Source: a virus. From it: 43,611 nucleotides of DNA. A model generated the notes under the pieces. The model ran no database searches and was not told where the DNA came from. It was given only the letters and a program-made list of their open reading frames with translations. How positions within the stretch are numbered: the stretch's first letter is position 1; each line of letters starts with the position of its first letter. Shown here one piece after another: positions 1 through 7,678 of this stretch. A program made the position numbers and the translations under genes. The stretch covers positions 1 to 43,611 of the IMG/VR virus record IMGVR_UViG_3300045136_000463; one strand, 5' to 3'.

Positions 1-98
1 CATTCCCCCCCACCCCTCACCCCTCCCCTCCCCTCCCCTCCCCTCCCCTCCCCTCCCCTCCCCTCCCCCCACCCCTCACCCCTCACTACCCCTCCCCT
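1..98. repeat. C-rich (CCCCT)n terminal repeat
   Basis: Low-complexity repeat of CCCCT units. The block CCCCCCACCCCTCACCCCTC occurs twice here, near 6 and near 66. Bases 2-52 match the last 51 bases of the window exactly, although base 1 differs from its counterpart. The complementary strand is (AGGGG)n and could form G-quadruplexes. No gene is seen in it. Confidence 0.9.
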
Positions 99-151
99 TA
101 CCCTGGCAACTGGCACGCATCCTGCTGCCTACTAGTCCTGACCCTGGCCCT

Positions 152-179
152 ACCAGCCTGGTGCCAGGTGTGGTATAGT
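152..179 (+). promoter_or_regulatory. Extended -10 promoter P1 with dyads
   Basis: TATAGT at 174-179 is preceded by TG at 171-172, giving an extended -10 (TGG-TATAGT). There is no good -35 at 17 bp. Instead the -35 zone holds overlapping dyads, ACCAGCCTGGT (152-162) and CCTGGTGCCAGG (157-168), which look like operators. The same TGGTATAGTCT string recurs on the minus strand near 38567. P1 would drive the regulator gene that starts at 218. Confidence 0.55.
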
Positions 180-217
180 CTAACTGGCGGGAACCGCCCG
201 CAGGGAGGAGCGCTGGC

Positions 218-559
218 TTGAACACCGACTACGGCACGCTAAGGTTTCGGATCGACGAGCTGGCCCTGAAACGGGGGATCGTCAACACCCAGGCCCCGCA
301 CACGGGCACGGCCAACCTGACCAAGATCAGCCGCGAGCTGCTGATCGACTACCCCACGCTGCGCGAGCTGGCCCGCAACCCCGAGCGGGTGGTGGGGATA
401 CACCTGAGCACGATCGCGCGGCTGTGCTGGTACTTCAAGTGCAGCCCGGGCGAGCTGATCGAGTACGTCCCGCCCCCAGACCGCAGGTGGGCGCCAGAGA
501 GCGAGGTCCCCTACATCGCGGACATCCCCCAGGACGAGGAGGCGCGCGTGGAATGGTAG
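218..559 (+). CDS. XRE/Cro-C1-type HTH regulator
   Basis: A 113-residue protein from a TTG start placed 8 bases after a strong GGGAGGAG site. Residues about 8-82 fit the HTH_26-like Cro/C1 layout: a first helix (FRIDELALKRGI), a middle HTH, and the typical end L-x-T-I-A-R-L-C-(8)-SPGELIEYVP. It is the first rightward gene after P1, whose -35 zone carries dyads, so autoregulation is a reasonable inference. The acidic tail after residue 85 is unassigned. It may be a Cro-like repressor controlling the virion block; the lysogenic role is inferred only from its family and position. Confidence 0.75.
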   Translation: MNTDYGTLRFRIDELALKRGIVNTQAPHTGTANLTKISRELLIDYPTLRELARNPERVVGIHLSTIARLCWYFKCSPGELIEYVPPPDRRWAPESEVPYIADIPQDEEARVEW

Positions 560-685
560 GGGTACGTCCAAACCACCAGGTTGCCGACTGTGCGCGGTAA
601 GACCGCGCGCGGTAAGACGCCGTGCGGGACACCTTTCACCACGCGAAGCGCGGAGCAAAACCATCGCGCACTCTGGACGTACCCC
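559..685. repeat. 12-bp inverted repeat flanking a tandem repeat
   Basis: GGGGTACGTCCA (559-570) and TGGACGTACCCC (674-685) are perfect inverted arms that bracket the whole intergenic space between the first two genes. Inside lies GCGCGGTAAGAC twice (592-603 and 607-618, 15-bp period). No gene is convincing here. The arms could fold the leader of the next gene or bind a dimeric protein. Confidence 0.55.
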
Positions 686-698
686 CGGGAGGAGGGAG

Positions 699-974
699 AT
701 GTACACCACCGCCTCGCACCCCTATACACGGGGGCCGTGCCCGCTGTGCAAGATACCGCATCGGATCACGACGCCGGAGTTCGAGGCGCAGCTTAAGAAG
801 CTGGGCGTGAACCAGGAGCGCATCGAGCAGCTCAAGGCCTGGGAGCGGCGGGAGTTCGGCCGGTTCCTGGAGGACCCCGAGGCGGGGAAACCGCCGAGCC
901 AGCGGAGGGCGGCCACCCGCGAGCGCGTCCGGCGCTGGCGGGCGCGCCAGAAGAGGAGGCGGACCGATGAGTGA
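699..974 (+). CDS. Small basic protein with CPLC motif
   Basis: A 91-residue protein with a strong GGGAGGAGGGAG ribosome site directly before ATG. The N-terminus has a single CPLCK knuckle (residues 14-18), the middle is a charged helix, and the last 25 residues are very basic (RERVRRWRARQKRRR). The C-terminal tail suggests nucleic-acid binding. Only one Cys pair is present, so zinc binding would need a partner or His ligands. Its stop overlaps the next start by 8 bases, so the two are translationally coupled. Function unknown. Confidence 0.6.
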   Translation: MYTTASHPYTRGPCPLCKIPHRITTPEFEAQLKKLGVNQERIEQLKAWERREFGRFLEDPEAGKPPSQRRAATRERVRRWRARQKRRRTDE

Positions 975-1143
975 GCACCCCCGCGACCTGGCGCTGGGCG
1001 CGGACGAGACCCAGGTGGTGCGCTGCCCGGACTGCGGGCAGTTGGAGCTGTGGACCGACCAGGAGGTGCGGGACCACGGCCAGTGTCGGAGCGCCGCCGA
1101 GCGCCCCTGCCCCGTCTGCCCCCCCAGGAGCGACCCTCCGTAA
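967..1143 (+). CDS. Small zinc-ribbon protein
   Basis: A 58-residue protein overlapping the previous gene by 8 bases. It carries RCPDCGQ (about residues 19-25) and a later Cys followed by PCPVCPP near the C-terminus, a C-x2-C ... C-x2-C zinc-ribbon pattern. GC3 is high, as in neighbouring genes. Together with the upstream CPLC protein it forms a small two-gene unit ahead of the packaging genes. A DNA-binding or transcription role is possible, but nothing specific can be assigned. Confidence 0.6.
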   Translation: MSEHPRDLALGADETQVVRCPDCGQLELWTDQEVRDHGQCRSAAERPCPVCPPRSDPP

Positions 1144-1313
1144 GGGTTGTTACATCTTGTTACAGGCTTGTTACAGGGGGTCTCGGAAAGCGGCGGAATT
1201 CCGCCGCTTTCCTGCTGTCCCGAAGGCGGTAACAAGTGTAACTTGTTACAAAATTTGGCCTGTTTCCCGCGTGATCACGCCAGAAATCGGGGGCTGTAAC
1301 GCGATTTGTTACC
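1144..1313. repeat. Iteron-like TTGTTACA array around a 28-bp palindrome
   Basis: TTGTTACA occurs as three direct copies at 1147-1154, 1157-1164 and 1168-1175 (10- and 11-bp steps, the same DNA face). A perfect 28-bp palindrome follows at 1185-1212. Then come inverted and direct half-sites: GTAACAA 1229-1235, TGTAAC 1237-1242, TTGTTACA 1243-1250, TGTAAC 1295-1300 and TTGTTACC 1306-1313. GCGTGATCACGC (1269-1280) is another palindrome. The array lies directly before the terminase small-subunit gene, so a packaging site (pac/cosB-like) or a replication origin are both possible. Confidence 0.75.
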
Positions 1314-1356
1314 TGTATTCTAATAGAGAGGGTCGGGAGTTATGTAAACTGGGGGT

Positions 1357-1965
1357 ATGGGGAAGCACAGGGTCGCGGCGGATGCTACGTCCAGGAGGGG
1401 CAGCGCGGGGGCTGCCGCCCCTCCCCCCCTCAGCGCATCGCGCGCTGTGGACGTATCCGTGGCGGAGGTCCGCCGCCAACTGGTCGAGGCGAAGCGGGAC
1501 ATCGCCGGCTTCGCCGTGGACTCCCAGCCCTTCATTACGGACCAGCAGCTCTGGTGGCTGATGCACCGCCTGGGCGTGGACAGCGACCAGGCGGCCTGCC
1601 GTGAAACCGACATTGATTTGGACGTACTGACCGCCTGGCTGGCCGACCCCCAGTTCCGGGGCGTGTACGAGGAAGCCTTAACGAATAAGCGCGAGGCTTT
1701 CCGCGTGCTGACCACCCACATGCTGCCGAAGGCGATGAAGGTGATCTGGGGGCTGCTCGCTTCCCCCCGCGAGAACAGTCAGATTCGTGGACTTAACCTG
1801 CTCCTCCGCACCCAGGCGTTACTCATCGACAAGGTGCAGACCCACGACCCGGAGGCGTTCGATCAGCTCGTGGCCCTGCTGCGCGAGCGCGTCCCCGCCG
1901 CGCGCGGCCCGACGATCACGGTGTCCCCGCGCGTCCTGCCGCCAGCGGAGACAGAAGATGCCTAG
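1357..1965 (+). CDS. terS: Terminase small subunit (probable)
   Basis: A 202-residue protein immediately upstream of and overlapping the large terminase gene by 8 bases. The central part (about residues 55-150) has the helix-rich layout of small terminases: an HTH-like segment (TDQQLWWLMHRLGV), a DPQFRGVYEEALTNKREAF helix, then helices with repeated Leu. The N-terminal 30 residues are Gly/Ala/Pro-rich, and a GTG at 1447 is an alternative start. Small terminases bind repeated sites near their own gene; the TTGTTACA array just upstream would suit that. The call rests on position and helix pattern, not on a diagnostic motif. Confidence 0.7.
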   Translation: MGKHRVAADATSRRGSAGAAAPPPLSASRAVDVSVAEVRRQLVEAKRDIAGFAVDSQPFITDQQLWWLMHRLGVDSDQAACRETDIDLDVLTAWLADPQFRGVYEEALTNKREAFRVLTTHMLPKAMKVIWGLLASPRENSQIRGLNLLLRTQALLIDKVQTHDPEAFDQLVALLRERVPAARGPTITVSPRVLPPAETEDA

Positions 1966-3421
1966 CAGTGGACGCAGCACCATCGCGGAGCACGTGTACA
2001 AGCTGCCCAGGCTGGAGACGCCCCCGGTCGATGGCCCCTTCAGCGTCGCGGAGGCTCGGCTGTGGCAGTTTCTTGGACCGAGCAAGGACAAGCCCTTCAT
2101 CCCCTTCCCCGCGCAGGCCGAAATCCTGGAGGCGGTCCGCATCCCCTGGCCGGGAGTGAACAAGTACGGGGTGCCGCACCCGACGATCTACTGCCTGGAG
2201 TGCGCCCGCCGCTTCGGCAAGACCACGCTGGGGGAAATCTTCCTCTGGGAGGGGCTCCTGGCGCCCGACGACCACATGGGGCCGCCCTGTGTCCGCCTGA
2301 CGGCGGACACCGAAGAGCACGCGATGAAGATATGGCGGCGGTTCATCTGGCACCTGGAGAACACGCCGCTCTCTGGACTGCTCGACTCGTACAACAAGGA
2401 GTACCAGCTTGTCACGCTGAGGAACGGGGCGACGGCGCAGCTCCTCAGCGCGAACAACCCGAACGCCCTGGCGGGCGACGGCGTGACCCTCTGGGTGATC
2501 GACGAGGCGCAGTACTTAACCCAGGCGGCCTGGGTGAACCTCTTCCCCTCCACGGCGGACCGGAACGGGATCATCGTCATGCTGGGGGTGTGCGAGGGCG
2601 AGGGGCCGTTCAAAGAGGCGTGCCACCGTGGACATGCCGGCCCCCACCGCGACCCCGCCTATCGGACCTTCACCTACCCGACGAGCGCCAACCCATACGT
2701 CCCGAAGTGGCGGATCGAGTTCGCCCGCCAGCAGCTCCCGCCGGCGAAGTTCCGCCAGCTCTATCTCGCCCAGTGGGTCGGCGAGCTGGGCAAAATCTTC
2801 CGCAACGTCGAGGGCTGCGTGAACGGGAAGCAGATTCAGGTGCATCCGAAGGGCTGGGGCTTCACGCAGCCCTATAAGCCTGGACATACCTACTACGGCG
2901 GCCTGGACCTGGCCCGCCTCCAGGACTGGACGGCCTTCACCATCTGGACCGAGGACGGGGAGCTGGTGGCCTGGGATCGCTTCAACCTGATGGGCTGGGA
3001 GCTGCAAAAGGCCCGCATCTTAGAGCTGTCGGCGGCCTATCAGCACCCGCTGACCTGCATCGACTCCACGGGGATCGGGGACCCGATCTACGACGACCTG
3101 GTGAGAAAGGGCATGAACCTGGAGGAGTACCGGATCACGGGGAACGAGAAGAAGCGGGTGCTGATCGACGAACTCGCGGTGCGGATCGGCGCGGGGACGC
3201 TCCGCTACCCGCGCGTCAACGTCCTCCTGGCGGAGCTGAACCGCATGGAGGCGAAGCGCAGCGAGAACAGTCTGGCGGTGAAGTACGAGGCCCCCTCGGG
3301 GGGGACCGACGACTTCGTGCTGGCCTGCGCCCTGGCCTGCTACCTGCTCCCCCCGCCGCACGTGCCCCGCCCCGTGGAGGCCGCGCTGGAGCGCGAGCGG
3401 GCGAGCTGGGAATACCTCTAG
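1958..3421 (+). CDS. terL: Terminase large subunit
   Basis: A 487-residue DNA-packaging motor. The N-terminal ATPase shows a Walker A-like CARRFGKTT (about 80-90) and Walker B LWVIDEAQY (about 178). The C-terminal RNase H-like nuclease shows acidic clusters GLDLARLQDW (about 313), CIDSTGIGD (about 367) and TDDFVLA (about 449). The ATG at 1958 overlaps the end of the small-subunit gene; the longer upstream reading frame only shadows that gene. It acts at the portal to translocate and cut DNA. All core motifs are intact. Confidence 0.95.
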   Translation: MPSSGRSTIAEHVYKLPRLETPPVDGPFSVAEARLWQFLGPSKDKPFIPFPAQAEILEAVRIPWPGVNKYGVPHPTIYCLECARRFGKTTLGEIFLWEGLLAPDDHMGPPCVRLTADTEEHAMKIWRRFIWHLENTPLSGLLDSYNKEYQLVTLRNGATAQLLSANNPNALAGDGVTLWVIDEAQYLTQAAWVNLFPSTADRNGIIVMLGVCEGEGPFKEACHRGHAGPHRDPAYRTFTYPTSANPYVPKWRIEFARQQLPPAKFRQLYLAQWVGELGKIFRNVEGCVNGKQIQVHPKGWGFTQPYKPGHTYYGGLDLARLQDWTAFTIWTEDGELVAWDRFNLMGWELQKARILELSAAYQHPLTCIDSTGIGDPIYDDLVRKGMNLEEYRITGNEKKRVLIDELAVRIGAGTLRYPRVNVLLAELNRMEAKRSENSLAVKYEAPSGGTDDFVLACALACYLLPPPHVPRPVEAALERERASWEYL

Positions 3422-3430
3422 GGGGAGGAC

Positions 3431-3470
3431 CCCCTGGGACCCCCCATAGGGGTCCCCTGGGACCCCCCAT
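3431..3470 (+). promoter_or_regulatory. Mutually exclusive hairpins after terL
   Basis: GGGGTCCC (3449-3456) can pair with GGGACCCC on its left (3436-3443, loop CCATA) or with GGGACCCC on its right (3459-3466, loop CT). The 17-mer CCCCTGGGACCCCCCAT is present twice (3431-3447 and 3454-3470). No T-run follows, so it is not a standard intrinsic terminator. The alternative pairing resembles an attenuator. Confidence 0.5.
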
Positions 3471-3482
3471 GGGTACCGGCGC

Positions 3483-3503
3483 CCACCCCTGGGGTGGTAT
3501 ACT
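3483..3503 (+). promoter_or_regulatory. Extended -10 promoter P2 with overlapping operator-like dyad
   Basis: TATACT (3498-3503) with TG at 3495-3496 is an extended -10. The 15-bp odd palindrome CCACCCCTGGGGTGG (3483-3497) overlaps the TG element, so a bound dimer would block RNA polymerase. The promoter lies upstream of the small gene at 3537 and the portal. No -35 consensus is visible. Confidence 0.55.
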
Positions 3504-3536
3504 CCCCCCAGCCAACTTGACATAACGGGAGGGGCG

Positions 3537-3689
3537 GTGGAGACCCGCCTGAACCTGCTCGTGACCCTGGTGAACGTGGCCGTCTGTGTGCTGCGCGAGG
3601 AGAGCCTGCCCGCCGACTGCCGCGAGGCAGCCCACCGGCTCCTCCGCGCCGCCCTTGCCGACCTGGGGACGCTCCCGCGTCCGGAGTAG
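3537..3689 (+). CDS. Small alpha-helical protein before portal
   Basis: A 50-residue protein from GTG with a GGGAGGGG ribosome site 2-9 bases upstream. The first half is hydrophobic (LNLLVTLVNVAVCVL), the second half an Ala/Arg-rich amphipathic helix. GC3 is high and the stop lies 3 bases before the portal start, which supports a genuine gene. TTGACATAACG (3517-3527) lies just upstream. No family is recognised; a membrane-associated or helical-bundle protein is possible. Confidence 0.5.
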   Translation: METRLNLLVTLVNVAVCVLREESLPADCREAAHRLLRAALADLGTLPRPE

Positions 3690-3692
3690 TCC

Positions 3693-5840
3693 GTGATCGG
3701 CCATGCCGGTCCCGATGGCGTCGGCATTCCCCTGGGGGGGTCTTTCCGCGTCACCCCCCGGGGCTACCGTGCCTACCCCCGCGCTGCGCGCGGCAAGGAC
3801 GCGGGGGTGCGCGAGACAGGGGAGGTCCGCTACAAGTCGGGCCTCACCGTCATGCGCGGCAAGCCCGGCGCCTCGGAGGACGTGCTGGCGCAGCTCATGC
3901 GCTGGGCGACCCTCGACAAGAACCGCTGGGAGCAGCGGAATCAGCGCTTCAAGCGCGACCAGGAGCTGTACCAGCTCAAGACGCCCGCCGAGGTCACGGC
4001 GCGGGTGGCCAGTGACATCCTGATCCTGCCCGACCCGAAGATTCTGATCAAGAAGCTGGCGCGGCTGATCGCGCGGCACCCGGCCGTCATCGAGGTCCCC
4101 CCGGCGCCCGGCACCTCCGGCCTGGAGGCCCAGAAGATCGAGAACTATCTCTACCTCTGGGATCAGGCGGTCAACCAGCGCTGGATGCTCGGCCTCAACA
4201 ACCCTTACCGTTACGACCAGGCGTTCTACGCCACCCTGCGCGGCTGGCAGTGCATGCGGACCCTGCTGCTGCCCGACGCCGCCGACTCGGACGACCAGGA
4301 CCCGGCCGCGCTCTACGACCATCGCGTGTTCGACCCCGCCAACGTCTACCCGCACGTCTCGGGCAACGAGGTGACGCGGGTGACGCACTACTTCCAGGCC
4401 ACGGTGGGCGAGCTGCGCATGGACCCCTTCTACGCCGACGCCTTTGACGGCCAGTGGGAGGCGCTGGACGACAACGTGCTGATCCAGATTCACGCCCTGT
4501 ACTGGAAGGACGCCGGGAGCTGGTGGCACGCCGTCACGGGCGGCGGGGCGCTCGCGCGCGGCCCGGACTCGTTGTTCATTAAGGAACCCACGGAGCTGGG
4601 CTACAACCCCTGGACGATCGTGCTCTCCAACGGCTCCTCCTACCGCTGGACGCCCTGGGATGACCTCGCCTACCTCGAAGAGATCGGCACGGGGGCGCTG
4701 GAGGACGGCGCGAGCACCTTCACCTATCTCAACCGCATGGCGACGAAGCTCAACGAGCTGCTGAGCCTGGAGGCCGACCCGCCGGCCACCGCCTACCTGC
4801 AAAACAATCAGGTCAAAGTGCTGAAGTTCCATCATGGGGCGCGGAACTTCCTGAGCGCGAAGGACAAGCTGGAGCTGCACCGTGTCGGACCACAGCTCGG
4901 AGACTACCAACTGCTCTGGGATATTCTCGCCCAACGGGCAGCTCGTGCCGGTCTCCCGCCCGCGTTCTTTGCGGAATATGGCGGTGAGTCGGGCTTTAGC
5001 GCGTCTGTCATCATGGCCGCTGGCAAAGACATTCTTTATCCCTTTACTGAGGCTGTTAACCAGGCTGATGCCCTGATCTATCGCAAGGTCCTGGAGCTCT
5101 ACCGCGACTACGGGCCGGGGAAGCCGCTGCGGACCAAACTGCCGCCCACGCCGATGGGCGCCGTCCAGGCCGCCGAGATCACGGCGAAGGAGATCAACAC
5201 CCAGGGGACGTATGTCGAGGTCACGCGCGAGGACATGACGCCGCAGGAGATGGTGGCGCGGATCAACATCGGCCTGGCCCAACTGCGAGATAAGGCCATC
5301 TCGCTCAAGCGCTTCCGCAAGGAGTACGCGAAGATCAAGAACCCGGACGCGGAGAACCTGGACGTGCTCGCGGAGCAGGTCTACCTCTCCGAGGACGTGA
5401 TCAAGACGCTGATCCCCGTGGCCTTGCAGAGCACGGGGCAGGACTACTTGCGGAAGGTCTGGGAGCTGGTGCAGAGCCCCGTGCCGCCCGAGCCGCAGTT
5501 GCCGCCAGGGATGCCTGGGGCGGCGGCGCCGCCCGGACCGCCCGGGGCCATGCCCGTCCCGCCGGGGATGCCACCCCCCGGCATGCCCTTCCCGCCAGGT
5601 ATCCCCGTGGGTGCCGCGCCGCCCCCTGGTCCGCCAGGGCTGCCAGGGCAGGCGATGCCGCCGATCATGGCCGGCAACCTGCTCACGAACACGCCGCTGC
5701 CGCCCGAGCTGGCCCTGCTCAATCAGCTCCTGGGCGGCGTCCAGGGCGGCGCCGTGGGCGGCATCGGCACGGGCGGGACGCCGCCCATCCCCGGCACGAC
5801 CAGTCCGATCCCGTTCATCCCCGCCCCAGGAGCCAGGTGA
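3693..5840 (+). CDS. Portal protein
   Basis: A 715-residue protein directly after terL, the usual place for the dodecameric portal through which DNA enters and leaves the head. The core (about residues 60-570) fits a portal: N-terminal helices (LDKNRWEQRNQRFKRD), a wing with FDPANVYPHVSG, and the conserved GESGFSASVIMAAGKD stretch (about 428-445). The final ~110 residues are a Pro/Gly/Met-rich tail with PPGMP repeats, unlike a normal portal end. GTG 3693 is the start. Codons at about 4870-5090 use far more A/T in third positions than the rest, marking a possible recombination tract. Confidence 0.88.
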   Translation: MIGHAGPDGVGIPLGGSFRVTPRGYRAYPRAARGKDAGVRETGEVRYKSGLTVMRGKPGASEDVLAQLMRWATLDKNRWEQRNQRFKRDQELYQLKTPAEVTARVASDILILPDPKILIKKLARLIARHPAVIEVPPAPGTSGLEAQKIENYLYLWDQAVNQRWMLGLNNPYRYDQAFYATLRGWQCMRTLLLPDAADSDDQDPAALYDHRVFDPANVYPHVSGNEVTRVTHYFQATVGELRMDPFYADAFDGQWEALDDNVLIQIHALYWKDAGSWWHAVTGGGALARGPDSLFIKEPTELGYNPWTIVLSNGSSYRWTPWDDLAYLEEIGTGALEDGASTFTYLNRMATKLNELLSLEADPPATAYLQNNQVKVLKFHHGARNFLSAKDKLELHRVGPQLGDYQLLWDILAQRAARAGLPPAFFAEYGGESGFSASVIMAAGKDILYPFTEAVNQADALIYRKVLELYRDYGPGKPLRTKLPPTPMGAVQAAEITAKEINTQGTYVEVTREDMTPQEMVARINIGLAQLRDKAISLKRFRKEYAKIKNPDAENLDVLAEQVYLSEDVIKTLIPVALQSTGQDYLRKVWELVQSPVPPEPQLPPGMPGAAAPPGPPGAMPVPPGMPPPGMPFPPGIPVGAAPPPGPPGLPGQAMPPIMAGNLLTNTPLPPELALLNQLLGGVQGGAVGGIGTGGTPPIPGTTSPIPFIPAPGAR

Positions 5841-7642
5841 TGCCGCTCGTCTACAAGGGGGATGACTTCCTGGAGCGCAACGGCCGCCTGGTCCGGCGGC
5901 GGCTGTACCAGGATACGGTCACGGGGGCGCTGGTCCCCGAGGACGAGGAGCTGTTCCTGCTCGCCCCACCCGATCCGGGGGAGGGGCCGTTCGCCTACGA
6001 CAGTCGGGTGCAGGCGCCGCCGCTGAACGCCCAGCCGCTCCCACCAGCCCCGGGGCAGCAGGGGTTCCAGCTCGCCCCCTACGGGGCGCAGCTCCCCAGC
6101 GCGTCCGCGCCCACGGGCGGGGGTGGCTACGACTTCAGCCAGATGTTCCGTGGCCCCACCCTCGTCGGCCAGCAGAAGTGGTCGGGCGGCGGCAACTCCA
6201 TCGACGTGTTCACGCGCAAGGGCGAGATCGTCTACGCCCCGTTTGACGGGACGGTGCAGACGATGCAGACGATGCTCGGTCCGGTGCCGGGCACGCTGGT
6301 CATGCTCACCGACCCGAACACGGGCTTCTCGATGCGCCTGGTCCACACCCGCCCGCTGGTCCAGGGCGGGATGGTGCGCCGGGGCCAGCCGCTCGCCGTG
6401 GTGGACGACCCGGGCATGGACATGCTGCGCTGGCCCGGTGGTCCCTACGGCAACGCGCCAGGGGGCTACCAGCACGCCCAGGTGGACTTCGCGCCGCACC
6501 CGGGCGGTTTCCGCGACGGCCCGATGGGCGGCGCGCTGGACGCCCTGGCGATCCTGACGCGCGGCGGTTTTCGGCCGACGCAGATGGTCCCGCGCACGCC
6601 CGGCCCCGCCGAGGGGATGATGGGCGGCGGCGGCTTCGGCATCGGCCCGCCAGGCCCGCCAGGCATGGGCGGCTTTCCAGGAATGGGTGGCTTTCCGGGC
6701 ATGGGCCTCCCGGGCCTCCCGCCGCTCGGCCTCCCAGGCATGGGAGGCTTCCCAGGCATGGGAGGCTTCCCAGGCATGGGAGGCTTCCCAGGGATGGGCC
6801 TCCCAGGCATGGGAGGCTTCCCCGGCATGGGGGGCCTCCCCGGCCTGGGGGGGATGGGTCCGCCCCCTTTTGGCTTCGGCGGCGGGGGTAGCCACTACGC
6901 CGCGCCGCCCGCGTTTAGTGCGCCCCCCCAGAGGGGCGGGAACATGAGGTTGCTGAACATGGCTCAGAACACGCCGCCGATGGCCGGCTTCCCCCTGCCG
7001 GGCCAGAACGTGCCGACGCCGTACTCCACCCAGCAGCGGGACCCCGACCTCTTCCGCAACGCGGTGAAGTACGACTACTCGAACCCCGTGGAGGCGATGC
7101 GGAACGCGCTGCTGGACATCGGACGCAACCCGTTCAACCCCGCCGACCTGTTCACGCGCTACCTCCTGCGCGCGGCGCAGGGCCTCGGGCTGGCCTTCCA
7201 GGCCCAGCAGGCCACGACCCCCGGCCTCACCGTCGATGCGATGGGCGACGTGGGGGCGAACTTCGGCAACTTCCTCCGCAACGCGCTGACCACGGGCAGC
7301 GTGATGGGCACGCTGCGCGACACGGGGTCCGCGATCACCTCGGGGAGCCTGATCCAGCACTTGCGCGACACGCTGCAGAACCCCGGGAACATGGCGCAGG
7401 TCAACCCCTTCGCGCAAGGGCTGGCCGACCTGCTCGCGGGGGACATGGGCGGCGGCACGGCCACGGCCCTGGGCCTGCTGTTCGGGCCATCGATGAACCG
7501 CTCGCTGCTCCAGGCGTACCAGAGCGCGCTCGGCGCTGCCCAGACGGCTGGGTTGCGGAACTATCTCGAACAGGACTTCGACCTCACACCAGGGGCGCGT
7601 CCGGCGGAAAACGACCTCTGGTACTACCTGCTCGGGCGTTAA
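5840..7642 (+). CDS. Virion protein: degenerate M23-like domain, GFPGM repeats, helical C-domain
   Basis: A 600-residue protein whose ATG overlaps the portal stop (TGATG). Residues about 115-220 resemble the M23 beta-fold (GEIVYAPFDGTV ... GGMVRRGQPLAVVDDPG ... HAQVDFAPHP), but the full zinc-ligand set is not evident, so it is probably structural or binding. Residues about 270-345 are GFPGM/GLPGM repeats. Residues about 400-600 form a helical domain (NPVEAMRNALLDIGRNPF ... YLLRAAQGL) that is paralogous to the next gene. A tail-tip or ejected virion protein is likely. Confidence 0.65.
   Translation: MPLVYKGDDFLERNGRLVRRRLYQDTVTGALVPEDEELFLLAPPDPGEGPFAYDSRVQAPPLNAQPLPPAPGQQGFQLAPYGAQLPSASAPTGGGGYDFSQMFRGPTLVGQQKWSGGGNSIDVFTRKGEIVYAPFDGTVQTMQTMLGPVPGTLVMLTDPNTGFSMRLVHTRPLVQGGMVRRGQPLAVVDDPGMDMLRWPGGPYGNAPGGYQHAQVDFAPHPGGFRDGPMGGALDALAILTRGGFRPTQMVPRTPGPAEGMMGGGGFGIGPPGPPGMGGFPGMGGFPGMGLPGLPPLGLPGMGGFPGMGGFPGMGGFPGMGLPGMGGFPGMGGLPGLGGMGPPPFGFGGGGSHYAAPPAFSAPPQRGGNMRLLNMAQNTPPMAGFPLPGQNVPTPYSTQQRDPDLFRNAVKYDYSNPVEAMRNALLDIGRNPFNPADLFTRYLLRAAQGLGLAFQAQQATTPGLTVDAMGDVGANFGNFLRNALTTGSVMGTLRDTGSAITSGSLIQHLRDTLQNPGNMAQVNPFAQGLADLLAGDMGGGTATALGLLFGPSMNRSLLQAYQSALGAAQTAGLRNYLEQDFDLTPGARPAENDLWYYLLGR
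6660..6860 (+). repeat. GFPGM coding repeat
   Basis: Tandem copies of an unit of about 15-18 bases, of the form CCAGGCATGGGAGGCTTC, encode GFPGMG and GLPGMG. Several adjacent copies around 6730-6800 are identical, so slippage or recombination would readily change copy number. The portal C-terminal tail has related PPGMP repeats in the preceding gene. Confidence 0.85.
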
Positions 7643-7643
7643 T

Positions 7644-7660
7644 CCCGCGCGAAGCGCGGG
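7644..7660 (+). repeat. CCCGCGC-GAA-GCGCGGG hairpin, copy 1
   Basis: A perfect 7-bp stem with a GAA triloop directly after the stop codon of the GFPGM protein. The identical 18-mer CCCGCGCGAAGCGCGGGG recurs at 17581-17598. It has no T-run. It may be a transcript-stabilising or processing hairpin. Confidence 0.6.
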
Positions 7661-7678
7661 GCGCTAAGGGGGTGAGCG

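Noticed and set aside
4882-5076. 64-residue alternative frame in the portal
   Set aside because: No ribosome site. The odd codon use here is in the portal frame itself, which stays conserved.
3216-5282. Long minus-strand frame (688 residues) opposite the portal
   Set aside because: Rich in Arg, His and Pro with no domain; it mirrors the GC3 of the portal frame and is a shadow.
5723-7417. Long minus-strand frame opposite the GFPGM protein
   Set aside because: Composition is of repeated AWEASH units, the antisense of GFPGM repeats; no ribosome site.
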